Shown piece by piece: positions 9,822-18,518 of a DNA stretch of 64,000 nt; positions within the stretch are counted from its first letter, which is position 1, and each line of letters starts with the position of its first letter. The stretch is taken from NCBI GenBank assembly GCA_041737175.1, contig JBGSSF010000025.1:62001-126000 (forward strand), written 5' to 3'. The notes beneath the pieces are model-generated. The model was not told where the DNA came from. It saw only the letters and a list, made by a program, of their open reading frames with translations, and did no database searches. Source of the DNA: UBA5072 sp041737175 (GTDB taxonomy: Bacteria > Bacteroidota > Bacteroidia > Bacteroidales > UBA10428). The position numbers were made by a program, and so were the translations under genes.

Positions 9822-11174
9822 ATGCCAAAAGTTCATAAGATAAGGAAAGGATTTAACATAAACCTGGCCGGCAGGGCGGAGAAGTTGTTCGGCAAAACAA
9901 ATCCGTCTGAATTCTATGCCGTTAAACCGGGCGATTTTCATGGTCTTGTGCCCAAGCTTGAGGTTAAGGAGGGATCCCCGGTAAAGGCGGGGACATCTTT
10001 ATTCGTCGATAAGAATAATCCTGGGATCCGGTTCACCTCCCCGGTCAGCGGTGAGGTAGTATCTGTCAACCGTGGTGAAAGAAGGGTTATACTGGAAGTG
10101 ATCGTGAAAGCTGACGGCAAAAAGGAATATGAATCTTTCCAGGCTGGCGATCCACTGGTCATGTCCCGCGAGGAGGTAATTGACAATCTGATGAAAAGCG
10201 GTCTGTGGCCTTCCATCCGGCAGCGTCCCTACAACATTGTTGCCGCTCCGAAAGACATACCCAAATCCGTTTTTATCTCTGCCTTTGATACAGCGCCCCT
10301 GGCACCCGATTACGATTTTATAATCCAGGGTTCGGAATCCGATTTCCAGGTTGGAATTGATGCGTTATCACGACTTACTACAGGCAGGGTGCATATTAAT
10401 GTGAGTGACGAATATCCTGCATCCCAGGCTTATACGCAGGCCCGGAACGCGCAGGTCAATTATTTCAGAGGACCTCACCCTGCGGGTAATGTAAGTGTGC
10501 AGATCCAACGGCTTGATCCTTTGAACAAAGGAGAGATCATATGGGTGGTGATACCCCAGGATGTAATAGCTATTGGCAGGTTATTTACAAAAGGTGTTTA
10601 TGATGCTTCAAAAATTATTGCATTAACCGGCCCGGAAGTCAATCATCCGCGTTATTACCGAATAATTGGCGGGGCGTCCATAAAAAGCATTGTGGACGGA
10701 AACATTGGTAAGTCCGAACATCGGTATATCAGCGGGAATCCACTTACCGGGTCCAAGGTAGGTCATGGCGGATTCATTGGTTACTATGACTCGCTGATAA
10801 CCGTGCTTCCTGAAGGAAATCATTTTGAATTTCTGGGTTGGGCGTTACCTGGCTTCAATAAATTTAGCTTTTCGCGCTCATTCTGGTCCTGGCTGTCTCC
10901 GGACCGTGGCTATAAAATGGATACAAACCTGCACGGAGGACACAGGCCTTTTGTAATGACCGGACTTTATGAGCAGGTCTTCCCCATGGATATATATCCC
11001 ATGCAGTTACTCAAGGCAATCCTTGCCGAAGATATCGATCAAATGGAAAGACTCGGCATTTATGAAGTAGTTGAAGAGGATTTTGCCCTGTGTGAATTTG
11101 TATGCCCTTCCAAAACCGAAATGCAGGTCCTTATTCGTAAAGGCCTTGACCTGATGAAACAGGAAATGAGTTGA
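9822..11174 (+). CDS. nqrA: Na+-translocating NADH:quinone reductase subunit A
   Basis: NqrA is the peripheral cytoplasmic subunit of the Na+-NQR complex. The protein (450 residues from the ATG at 9822) begins MPKVHKIRKGFNINLAGRAE, as expected for the family, and contains a barrel-sandwich-like segment near the N-terminus (GDFHGLVPKLEVKEG, SPVSGEVVSVNRGERRVIL). A GTG at 9783 lies in frame 13 codons earlier, but it overlaps the preceding gene and adds residues not seen in the family, so ATG 9822 is preferred. It is the first of six nqr genes in the canonical order A-B-C-D-E-F. No cofactor is expected in this subunit. Confidence 0.96.
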   Translation: MPKVHKIRKGFNINLAGRAEKLFGKTNPSEFYAVKPGDFHGLVPKLEVKEGSPVKAGTSLFVDKNNPGIRFTSPVSGEVVSVNRGERRVILEVIVKADGKKEYESFQAGDPLVMSREEVIDNLMKSGLWPSIRQRPYNIVAAPKDIPKSVFISAFDTAPLAPDYDFIIQGSESDFQVGIDALSRLTTGRVHINVSDEYPASQAYTQARNAQVNYFRGPHPAGNVSVQIQRLDPLNKGEIIWVVIPQDVIAIGRLFTKGVYDASKIIALTGPEVNHPRYYRIIGGASIKSIVDGNIGKSEHRYISGNPLTGSKVGHGGFIGYYDSLITVLPEGNHFEFLGWALPGFNKFSFSRSFWSWLSPDRGYKMDTNLHGGHRPFVMTGLYEQVFPMDIYPMQLLKAILAEDIDQMERLGIYEVVEEDFALCEFVCPSKTEMQVLIRKGLDLMKQEMS

Positions 11175-11196
11175 AACGATAAATTACACGAAGTGT

Positions 11197-12372
11197 ATGA
11201 AGTCAATCAGAAAATATATCGACAGGATAAAACCCAATTTTGAAAAGGGAGGAAGATTTGAAAAGTTCAGGTCAACTTTTGACGCTTTTGAGACTTTTCT
11301 GTTTGTTCCCGACAGGGTTACTCAATCCGGCACTCATATCCGTGACAGTCTCGATATGAAGCGGACCATGACGGTAGTTATAATTGCCCTCCTCCCCGCT
11401 TTGGTGTTCGGGATGTATAACGCCGGTTACCAGCATTTTCTTTCAGTTGGGGTAACCAAAACCTTCTGGGAGGTATTCGGGTTTGGATTTCTGAAAGTCC
11501 TTCCAATCATCATCGTTTCCTATGTAACCGGCCTGGCCATTGAATTTATCTTTGCCCAGATCAGAGGCCATGAAGTAAATGAGGGCTTCCTTGTGTCAGG
11601 CATGTTAATACCACTTATTATGCCGGTTGATGTTCCGCTTTGGATGGTGGCTGTCTCCACTGCCTTTGCCGTGATCATCGGTAAGGAAGTTTTCGGGGGC
11701 ACAGGGATGAACATATTGAACCCGGCCCTTACGGCAAGAGCGTTTCTGTTTTTTGCTTATCCTTCGGAGATGACAGGCGACAAAATTTGGATTGCCGGAC
11801 TGACGAAAGGTGAAAATGTGATTGATGGTTTCTCAGGTGCCACTCCCCTCGGAAACCTGGCCCAGGGTATCATGGGTCATTTGCCCAATGACATGGACGC
11901 TTTCCTGGGATTTATGCCGGGATCAATTGGTGAAACTTCAAAACTGGCCATCCTGATCGGCGCTTTTATACTTTTATATGCAGGCGTCGGAAGCTGGAAA
12001 ATTATGCTTTCTACTTTTGCGGGAGGCTTATTCCTGGGATTAATTTTCAACGCATTTGCAGTCAATGATTATATGACATTGCCGGCCTACAGGCATTTTC
12101 TGTACGGAGGTTTTACTTTTGGGGCGGTGTTTATGGCTACTGATCCCGTAACCGCATCGCAAACGGAAACCGGCAAATGGATTTACGGTTTTCTTACCGG
12201 AATGCTGGCGATACTTATCCGCGTTCTCAACCCGGCATATCCTGAGGGCATGATGCTTGCCATTTTGCTGATGAATGTTTTTGCTCCCCTGATTGACTAT
12301 TATGTTGTGGAATCCAATATCGGCCGTCGGTTAAGGCGACTTAAAAAAGCAACTGTTAATAATGTTAATTAA
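11197..12372 (+). CDS. nqrB: Na+-translocating NADH:quinone reductase subunit B
   Basis: NqrB is the largest membrane subunit of Na+-NQR; it carries a covalent FMN and riboflavin and takes part in sodium passage. The 391-residue protein has a cytoplasmic N-terminal arm (about 1-55) followed by about ten hydrophobic helices. The flavinylation motif DGFSGATPL is present, with Thr216 as the FMN-phosphodiester site, and would be modified by the ApbE encoded at the end of this operon. It lies 22 bases after nqrA. The length is typical for Bacteroidota. Confidence 0.96.
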   Translation: MKSIRKYIDRIKPNFEKGGRFEKFRSTFDAFETFLFVPDRVTQSGTHIRDSLDMKRTMTVVIIALLPALVFGMYNAGYQHFLSVGVTKTFWEVFGFGFLKVLPIIIVSYVTGLAIEFIFAQIRGHEVNEGFLVSGMLIPLIMPVDVPLWMVAVSTAFAVIIGKEVFGGTGMNILNPALTARAFLFFAYPSEMTGDKIWIAGLTKGENVIDGFSGATPLGNLAQGIMGHLPNDMDAFLGFMPGSIGETSKLAILIGAFILLYAGVGSWKIMLSTFAGGLFLGLIFNAFAVNDYMTLPAYRHFLYGGFTFGAVFMATDPVTASQTETGKWIYGFLTGMLAILIRVLNPAYPEGMMLAILLMNVFAPLIDYYVVESNIGRRLRRLKKATVNNVN

Positions 12373-12390
12373 CCGGTAAATGAACAAACT

Positions 12391-13116
12391 ATGAAAGTTC
12401 AAAGCAATTCCTACACGTTTTTATATTCAACCATTGTGGTGCTTATTGTTGCCACCGGATTGGCTATTTTTTCAACTGCGCTCCGGCCCGCTCAAACCAG
12501 GAATGTGGAATTAGAGAAGAAACAGAATATCCTGAGCTCATTGCGCGTACAATCCGACAGAGCCACCGCGGAGAAATTATACAGCGAGTATATAACTGCC
12601 AGTTATACAATCAATTCCAAAGGTGAGAAGGTAAGTGGAATTGACCCCTTTACAGTGAATCTTCGTGAAGAAATGAAAAAATCACCCTCAAAGCGCAATT
12701 TGCCGGCATTCGAGGCTGTTAAAAATGACAGCAGTTTTCTGGTGATACCCGTTTATGGAAAGGGATTGTGGGGACCTATCTGGGGATATATGTCATTTCA
12801 GAAAGAAAAATCATCATTGGAAGGTGTGCCTCATTTTAATACCATTTATGGCGTAATGTTCGATCATAAAGGAGAAACCCCCGGACTTGGTGCAGAAATC
12901 AATCAGCCCTTTTTTATGCTTCCATTCAGGGGTAAAAAAATATTTGATGACCAGGGAGCTTTCATTTCCGTGAAAGTTGTCAAAGGCGGTGCTAATCCGG
13001 CATCTTTGCACGAGGTAGATGCAATTTCCGGTGGCACCATTACAAGCAAGGGATTGGAAGCCATGATCGACTCCTGCCTGGTGAGCTATCAGAATTATTT
13101 CAAATTGAATAATTGA
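12391..13116 (+). CDS. nqrC: Na+-translocating NADH:quinone reductase subunit C
   Basis: NqrC is a single-span periplasmic-facing subunit that carries the second covalent FMN of Na+-NQR. The 241-residue sequence has one transmembrane helix at about residues 10-30 and an FMN-binding domain (PVYGKGLWGPIWGYMSF, HKGETPGLGAEI). The flavinylation motif reads DAISGGTITSKG; Thr216 (in SGGT, a variant of the usual SGAT) is the expected acceptor. It lies 18 bases after nqrB. The nearby ApbE is the enzyme that would attach the FMN. Confidence 0.95.
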   Translation: MKVQSNSYTFLYSTIVVLIVATGLAIFSTALRPAQTRNVELEKKQNILSSLRVQSDRATAEKLYSEYITASYTINSKGEKVSGIDPFTVNLREEMKKSPSKRNLPAFEAVKNDSSFLVIPVYGKGLWGPIWGYMSFQKEKSSLEGVPHFNTIYGVMFDHKGETPGLGAEINQPFFMLPFRGKKIFDDQGAFISVKVVKGGANPASLHEVDAISGGTITSKGLEAMIDSCLVSYQNYFKLNN

Positions 13117-13129
13117 CGCACGATACGAT

Positions 13130-13744
13130 ATGAAGAATCTGAAATTATTGATAAATCCCCTGAACAATGAGAATCCGATCACGGTTCAGGTGCTGGGTAT
13201 CTGTTCGGCACTTGCTGTAACGGTGCAAATGAAGCCGGCCATTGTAATGGCGCTCTCGGTTGTCGTGGTGACAGCCTTTTCAAACCTGATAATTTCATTG
13301 GGAAGAAATACCATTCCCCCGCGTATCAGGATCATCATTCAGCTGGTTGTTGTGGCATTCCTGGTAATCGTAGTGGATCAGATTCTGAAAGCCTATGTTT
13401 ATGATGTAAGCAAAAAACTTTCGGTTTTTGTTGGTCTGATCATCACCAACTGCATTATTATGGGGCGTCTTGAGGCTTTTGCCATGAGCAACAAACCCTG
13501 GGATTCATTCCTCGATGGAATTGGCAGCGGAGCTGGCTACGGTTTGGTTTTAATCGCCCTTTCAACACTAAGAGAATTCTTTGGCAGCGGCTCTCTGATG
13601 GGCTACCAGGTTATTCCGGAAGGTTTCTATCAAATTGGATACAAGGACAACGGAATGATGATCCTGCCGCCGATGGCTCTTATCACCGTTGGAATAATTA
13701 TATGGGTTCAAAGAAGTTTCAATAAGAAGCTTATTGAAAATTAA
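13130..13744 (+). CDS. nqrD: Na+-translocating NADH:quinone reductase subunit D
   Basis: This integral membrane subunit has 204 residues and about six helices, homologous to NqrE and to RnfE. Cys25 (in LGICSAL) and Cys108 (in ITNCIIMGR) occupy the places of the cysteines that, with two from NqrE, hold the intramembrane iron-sulfur centre between the two subunits. It lies 13 bases after nqrC. Length and helix pattern are normal for the family. Confidence 0.95.
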   Translation: MKNLKLLINPLNNENPITVQVLGICSALAVTVQMKPAIVMALSVVVVTAFSNLIISLGRNTIPPRIRIIIQLVVVAFLVIVVDQILKAYVYDVSKKLSVFVGLIITNCIIMGRLEAFAMSNKPWDSFLDGIGSGAGYGLVLIALSTLREFFGSGSLMGYQVIPEGFYQIGYKDNGMMILPPMALITVGIIIWVQRSFNKKLIEN

Positions 13745-13773
13745 ACGAACACGAATACACGGATCTGAAAACT

Positions 13774-14391
13774 ATGGAAAATCTTTTTGACCTTTTCGTT
13801 CGGAACGTATTTATCGAGAATATGGTATTTGCCTATTTTCTTGGTATGTGCTCCTATCTGGCTGTATCAAAAACCGTCAAAACATCAGTAGGTTTGGGAA
13901 TTGCGGTTATTTTTGTAGTCACCATTACAGTCCCCGTAAACTGGCTGATGGAGAACTACCTGCTGAAAGCCGGTGCACTAAAATGGCTGGGAGCTTCCTT
14001 TGAAACTGTTGATCTCAGCTTTCTGAGCTTTTTGTTGTTCATAGCAGTGATTGCCGCCATGGTACAGCTTATTGAAATGGTGGTTGAAAAATTCGCGCCC
14101 GCCTTGTACAATGCACTTGGCATATTTCTTCCCCTCATCGCTGTGAACTGCGCGGTACTGGGCGCTGCCTTGTTTATGCAGGAACGTGAATATGGTACAA
14201 TTGCCGAGGCTACGGTATATGGATTTGGCGCAGGATTTGGCTGGGCGCTGGCTATTGTAGTACTGGCCGCTATTCGTGAAAAACTGAAATATTCCAATGT
14301 TCCCGCACCGCTGAGAGGGCTTGGATTGGCCTTTATATTGACCGGACTGCTGGCCATTGCTTTTATGGGATTCAGCGGGATAAAAATCTGA
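13774..14391 (+). CDS. nqrE: Na+-translocating NADH:quinone reductase subunit E
   Basis: This 205-residue, six-helix membrane subunit is paralogous to NqrD and inserted in the opposite orientation. Cys26 (GMCSYLAVS) and Cys126 (AVNCAVLG) are the expected ligands of the iron centre shared with NqrD. It follows nqrD by 29 bases and precedes nqrF by 26 bases, in the usual order. Confidence 0.95.
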   Translation: MENLFDLFVRNVFIENMVFAYFLGMCSYLAVSKTVKTSVGLGIAVIFVVTITVPVNWLMENYLLKAGALKWLGASFETVDLSFLSFLLFIAVIAAMVQLIEMVVEKFAPALYNALGIFLPLIAVNCAVLGAALFMQEREYGTIAEATVYGFGAGFGWALAIVVLAAIREKLKYSNVPAPLRGLGLAFILTGLLAIAFMGFSGIKI

Positions 14392-14417
14392 TTAAAAATT
14401 CTGAAAATGTTTGATCT

Positions 14418-15662
14418 ATGGGCATTTTGCAAATAATTTTACTGAGTATCGTAGTTTTTCTTGGGATTACCCTGCTTCTTGTCGGGATGTTGTTGTATGC
14501 CAAATCAAAGCTTACGGCAGGAGGCACGGTGAAAATCAAGATTAACGATGAAAAAGAACTTGAAGTAGCGCCGGGTTCATCCCTTCTGTCAACATTGTCA
14601 CAGGAGAAGCTTTTCCTTCCTTCAGCCTGCGGGGGAGGAGGGACATGCGGTCTATGCCGGTGCCAGATACTCAGCGGCGGAGGATCCATTCTGCCTACCG
14701 AAATGGGTTTTTTTAACCGGAAACAGGTTCATGATCACTGGCGGTTGGGTTGCCAGGTGAAAGTCAGGGAGGATATGGATATTCATGTTCCGGAAGAAGT
14801 CCTTGGTATCAGGAAATGGGAATGTGAGGTGGTCTCCAACCCCAATGTTGCCACATTTATCAAGGAATTTGTTGTGAAACTTCCTCCGGGTGAGGTATTG
14901 CAATTTAAATCAGGCGGATATATCCAGATTGATGTGCCGCAATATGAAATGACTTTCCGGGATATTGATGTGGAACCGCAGTTCCGTGATGAGTGGGACA
15001 GATATAAAATGTGGGATCTGAAGATAAAAAACACAACGGAAACCTTCAGAGCCTATTCCATGGCCAATCATCCGGCTGAAGGAAATATCGTTATGCTTAA
15101 CATCAGGATAGCCACCCCACCCTGGGATAAATCAGCAGGAGGCTTTAAGAATGTACCACCTGGGATTTGCTCATCTTATATTTTCTCGCGGAAACCCGGT
15201 GACAAAGTTGTTGTTTCGGGTCCATACGGTGAATTCTTTATCAAAAATACGGAGCGCGAGATGGTATATATCGGCGGAGGAGCAGGAATGGCCCCGCTTC
15301 GGTCGCATATTTTTCATCTGTTTAATACGCTAAAAACCAACCGAAAAGTATCCTACTGGTATGGTGCCAGATCTAAGCGTGAGATTTTCTATGAACAGGA
15401 TTTCAGGCAGATCGAAAAGAAATTTCCGAACTTCCGGTTCAATATAGCCTTGTCAGAGCCTGTGCCTGAGGACAACTGGAATGGTTATAAGGGATTCATT
15501 CATCAGGTTTTGTATGAGGAATACCTCAACAAACATGAAGCCCCTGAAGATGTTGAATTCTATTTATGCGGCCCACCCATGATGAATGATGCCGTTCATA
15601 AGATGTTGTACAATCTGGGAGTGCCCGATGAAATGGTTGACTTTGATGATTTCGGCGGATGA
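14418..15662 (+). CDS. nqrF: Na+-translocating NADH:quinone reductase subunit F
   Basis: NqrF is the electron input module: it oxidises NADH with FAD and passes electrons through a 2Fe-2S cluster. The 414-residue protein has one N-terminal transmembrane helix (about 3-27), a ferredoxin domain (35-125) with Cys71, Cys77, Cys80 (ACGGGGTCGLC) and Cys112 as cluster ligands, and a ferredoxin-NADP reductase-like part. The FAD motif is RAYSMANHP and the NAD-binding motif is YIGGGAGMAPLRSH. Its TGA stop overlaps the ATG of apbE by four bases (ATGA), which indicates translational coupling. Confidence 0.96.
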   Translation: MGILQIILLSIVVFLGITLLLVGMLLYAKSKLTAGGTVKIKINDEKELEVAPGSSLLSTLSQEKLFLPSACGGGGTCGLCRCQILSGGGSILPTEMGFFNRKQVHDHWRLGCQVKVREDMDIHVPEEVLGIRKWECEVVSNPNVATFIKEFVVKLPPGEVLQFKSGGYIQIDVPQYEMTFRDIDVEPQFRDEWDRYKMWDLKIKNTTETFRAYSMANHPAEGNIVMLNIRIATPPWDKSAGGFKNVPPGICSSYIFSRKPGDKVVVSGPYGEFFIKNTEREMVYIGGGAGMAPLRSHIFHLFNTLKTNRKVSYWYGARSKREIFYEQDFRQIEKKFPNFRFNIALSEPVPEDNWNGYKGFIHQVLYEEYLNKHEAPEDVEFYLCGPPMMNDAVHKMLYNLGVPDEMVDFDDFGG

Positions 15663-16705
15663 CAACCGTAAATAACTTAAAGTTCGGGAAAACTGCCGTT
15701 CAGCTGGTCCTGCTTGTTTTCATCATTCTTATTGTCTGTCTTGTTAGCCTTACCGGAAAAAAAGGTGAATATATTAGACTGGCGGGTTTTGCCCAGGGAA
15801 CTACTTACCATATTACCTATGAAAGCAAGAATGGTGAAAACCTGCAAAATCAGATCGATTCCATACTAGCCGATTTTGACATGTCACTTTCAATATATCA
15901 ACCCAATTCGGTGATATCAAGGCTTAATCGCAATGAGCCGGGAACCCGGGCTGATCAGAAATTCAAAGCTGTTTTTAATAAATCACTTGAGGTATACGAA
16001 AAAACAAACGGAGCATTCGATATCACTGTCGGGCCCATTGTAAATGCATTGGGATTCGGGAATACCGATACTTTAAGAGTAGACAGTACACTCATTGACA
16101 GTTTGTTGCTTTATGTCGGTATGCATAAAGTAAGCCTTCGCTATGATATATTGATAAAAAAATCTAAAAATATTGTTCTGGATGTGAACGCTATTGCACA
16201 GGGATATTCGGTTGATGTTGTTTCAGACTTTCTGGAAGCGCGTAAAATAAAGAATTACATGGTAGAAATAGGTGGTGAGGTGCGGGCTAAAGGCAAAAAC
16301 GACAGGAACCAGTTCTGGAAGATAGGAATTGACAGACCTCAGGAAGGCAATATGCTTCCTGGATCTGACCTGCAGGCCATCATTTCTCTGCGGAACCGTT
16401 CACTGGCCACATCTGGAAATTACAGGAAATTTTATGAGAAGGATGGCATAAAATTCGTTCATACCGTAAATCCAAAAACCGGGTATCCGGTGATCTCCAA
16501 CCTGCTTAGCGCTACTATTGTGAGCAATGATTGCATGACTGCCGATGCCTATGCGACTGCATTCATGGTATTCGGGTTGGATCGATCCATGGCATTCCTG
16601 AAGGAAAATAAATTCCTGGATGCTTACCTGATATATGCAGATGAGGAAGGAAAATTCAGGGTTTTTGCAACACAGGGATTACAGAAATTCATTGAGGAAC
16701 AATAG
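15659..16705 (+). CDS. apbE: FAD:protein FMN transferase ApbE
   Basis: ApbE transfers FMN from FAD to a threonine of target proteins; here the evident targets are NqrB and NqrC, encoded in the same operon. The 348-residue protein has an N-terminal membrane anchor (hydrophobic about 14-32) and the ApbE fold, with family motifs QGTTYHITY, GPIVNALGFG, DVNAIAQGYSVD, EIGGEVRAKG, HTVNPKTGYPV and a metal-site region DAYATAFMVFG. The start overlaps the nqrF stop by four bases. It is the last gene of the nqr cluster. Confidence 0.95.
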   Translation: MTTVNNLKFGKTAVQLVLLVFIILIVCLVSLTGKKGEYIRLAGFAQGTTYHITYESKNGENLQNQIDSILADFDMSLSIYQPNSVISRLNRNEPGTRADQKFKAVFNKSLEVYEKTNGAFDITVGPIVNALGFGNTDTLRVDSTLIDSLLLYVGMHKVSLRYDILIKKSKNIVLDVNAIAQGYSVDVVSDFLEARKIKNYMVEIGGEVRAKGKNDRNQFWKIGIDRPQEGNMLPGSDLQAIISLRNRSLATSGNYRKFYEKDGIKFVHTVNPKTGYPVISNLLSATIVSNDCMTADAYATAFMVFGLDRSMAFLKENKFLDAYLIYADEEGKFRVFATQGLQKFIEEQ

Positions 16706-16748
16706 GGATTCAACAAAAAAGCAGATGGTGACTTTATAGTCAAAAAAA

Positions 16749-16771
16749 AAGCGTAGTTGCAAACTACGCTT
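16749..16771 (-). terminator. Intrinsic terminator for the 16847-17623 gene
   Basis: A perfect 10-bp stem (AAGCGTAGTT with AACTACGCTT) and a 3-base loop is followed on the minus strand by nine T residues (16750 to 16742). This is the form of a Rho-independent terminator, 76 bases after the stop of the lipoprotein gene that ends at 16847. Confidence 0.8.
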
Positions 16772-16803
16772 AGCTTAATTTACAGTATTACAGCATATAT
16801 GCT

Positions 16804-16828
16804 AGGCGGAGTTTAGTTAACTCCGCCT
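16804..16828 (+). terminator. Second stem-loop, probable terminator for the nqr-apbE operon
   Basis: A 10-bp perfect stem (AGGCGGAGTT / AACTCCGCCT) with a 5-base loop is followed on the plus strand by a T-rich stretch (TTTGATTTAATTT). It lies 99 bases after the apbE stop. A perfect 12-base palindrome (AGCATATATGCT, 16792-16803) abuts it, so three dyads occupy 80 bases between two convergent genes. Confidence 0.55.
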
Positions 16829-16846
16829 TTGATTTAATTTCAAAAT

Positions 16847-17623
16847 CTATTCCTCGCACACCACATCCAGGTAATTGGTATCCCAACAATGCCATAACTC
16901 ATCATAATACACCCGGCCATTGTGGTTGGCTGTATTGAGGTCTATTTCATAGTCTTTATCATTCTTGGAATCATAAATGATATAATAGGCGTTGAATATG
17001 GGATCCTCTGTAATTCCATACTCAATGTAGCTATCCAGGTATTCATTCCCTTCATATATATTGGTATACCTTACATCAAAGGTCTGGGCTTCCCAATCCT
17101 GGTTCCACTCTATGAATATCCACGGCAGGTTGCTCTGCGGGTTATCATAAACTGTCCATTCCCCGGTTGACCTTACAATATCGCATTTACCCGTGAACCA
17201 TACAAAGTCCTGGAAACCGCCTGATTCACTCACATGCATCTCCAGGTAAATAGAGTCATTGATAACCTCAGCCAGTAATTCAGCAGAATATGCCGCTTCA
17301 GGTCCTTCCACATCGTACGCCCATTTCCAGGTCGTATTGTTTACTCTTTCAGCCTCGTGATCAAAAGCTTCGACATATGCGGCAACCGGAATGACCAGGT
17401 TAGCATATAACTGTGAATTCCAGTAACCCACTGCCAGGGTTGCAGCGCCAAAATTATTGTAACTATCCGTACTTTTGGTTGTCTGAAATTCCTCCGTATT
17501 AATAACAAAAGCAGATACCGGCGGCAACTGGGGAGCAGTATCCTTCTTGTCTTTTTCGCAACTGACAAGCATAACACTGCCAAGCATAACTGCACCAATA
17601 AGTTGATATATTCTTCTTTCCAT
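16847..17623 (-). CDS. Hypothetical lipoprotein
   Basis: The 258-residue protein has a lipoprotein signal (MLVSC, Cys22) followed by a charged linker (EKDKKDTAPQ). The remainder is rich in aromatic and acidic residues with many predicted beta strands and regular W/Y positions (WKWAYDVEG, FIEWNQDWEAQTFDVRY), as in small beta-barrel or beta-sandwich envelope proteins. No known catalytic motif is visible and I do not recognise the family. It is a single gene with its own downstream terminator, convergent with apbE. Confidence 0.75.
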   Translation of the reverse strand: MERRIYQLIGAVMLGSVMLVSCEKDKKDTAPQLPPVSAFVINTEEFQTTKSTDSYNNFGAATLAVGYWNSQLYANLVIPVAAYVEAFDHEAERVNNTTWKWAYDVEGPEAAYSAELLAEVINDSIYLEMHVSESGGFQDFVWFTGKCDIVRSTGEWTVYDNPQSNLPWIFIEWNQDWEAQTFDVRYTNIYEGNEYLDSYIEYGITEDPIFNAYYIIYDSKNDKDYEIDLNTANHNGRVYYDELWHCWDTNYLDVVCEE

Positions 17624-17699
17624 AAAGTGAAATATTTAGTTATGGTCCAGTATACGAAAAAAGCAGCCGGAGGGTTATTGAAGAATAGTGTCAGGTGAA

Positions 17700-18518
17700 T
17701 CAGCTTTCTGCTGATGCTGTCCGTATAAATTCAAGGACGGCTTTTAACAGCGCTTCGGGTTGTTCCGCATGGACCCAGTGTCCGGCTCCTGCTATTTTTA
17801 CAATACCTGCCCAGGGAAAGTAGTCATGGATTGCTTTTTCATCCTGTGATTTGATATAACCCGAATACTCCCCTTTGATGAAAAGCAGGGGAAATCTGGG
17901 TATGTCTTCAGCACCTTTACTATCCGGTACAACGCTGTCAAAAATTGCCTCGAGGTTGTCAGCAATAGCCTGCAGATTCAATCCCCAGTAAAACTTACCT
18001 TCACGATCGCGTTTCAGGTTTTTGAGCAGAAATTGCCGGATGGCGGGAGGCGCTATCGAATTTTGAAGCTGCCTGTCTGCCTCTTTACGACTTGCAAGGA
18101 TATCAGGATGGATGGACAGCATGGCATGAATAATCCGCTCATGGATTGTGTTTTCAGGGGCATTGTGATGTTTTCCGTATCCCAGGGGCGAGATATCCAC
18201 TACGATCATCTTACTGACCAGTTCCGGGTATTTCATGCCAAAAGCCAAAGCTGCCTTTCCTCCCATTGAATGGCCCAGTATGACGGGTTTGCTGATACCA
18301 TGCTTTTGCAGGAACTCTTTCAGATCCTCACTCATAACATGATAATTGTGTTCGGGATGGTGAGGTGAGTTTCCGTGATTTCGCTGGTCTACCAGGTAAA
18401 CAGAATAACCGGTTCTGAACATGCGGGCAAAAGAATACCAGTTGTCCGATGATCCGTAAAGACCGTGCAGAATAACTACCGGATCACCTGTTCCTGATTT
18501 TCTGTAAAAGAGTTCCAT
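17700..18518 (-). CDS. Alpha/beta-fold hydrolase (YbfF-type esterase)
   Basis: This 272-residue hydrolase has the oxyanion region LHGLYGSSDNW, the nucleophile elbow GHSMGG (Ser84), and a C-terminal catalytic histidine in GAGHWVHAEQPE. The segment LLFIKGEYSGYI matches the YbfF-type carboxylesterases that act on small esters or acyl-CoA thioesters. The natural substrate is unknown. The start codon overlaps the pdxJ stop (TGATG), so the two genes are translationally coupled. Confidence 0.85.
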   Translation of the reverse strand: MELFYRKSGTGDPVVILHGLYGSSDNWYSFARMFRTGYSVYLVDQRNHGNSPHHPEHNYHVMSEDLKEFLQKHGISKPVILGHSMGGKAALAFGMKYPELVSKMIVVDISPLGYGKHHNAPENTIHERIIHAMLSIHPDILASRKEADRQLQNSIAPPAIRQFLLKNLKRDREGKFYWGLNLQAIADNLEAIFDSVVPDSKGAEDIPRFPLLFIKGEYSGYIKSQDEKAIHDYFPWAGIVKIAGAGHWVHAEQPEALLKAVLEFIRTASAES

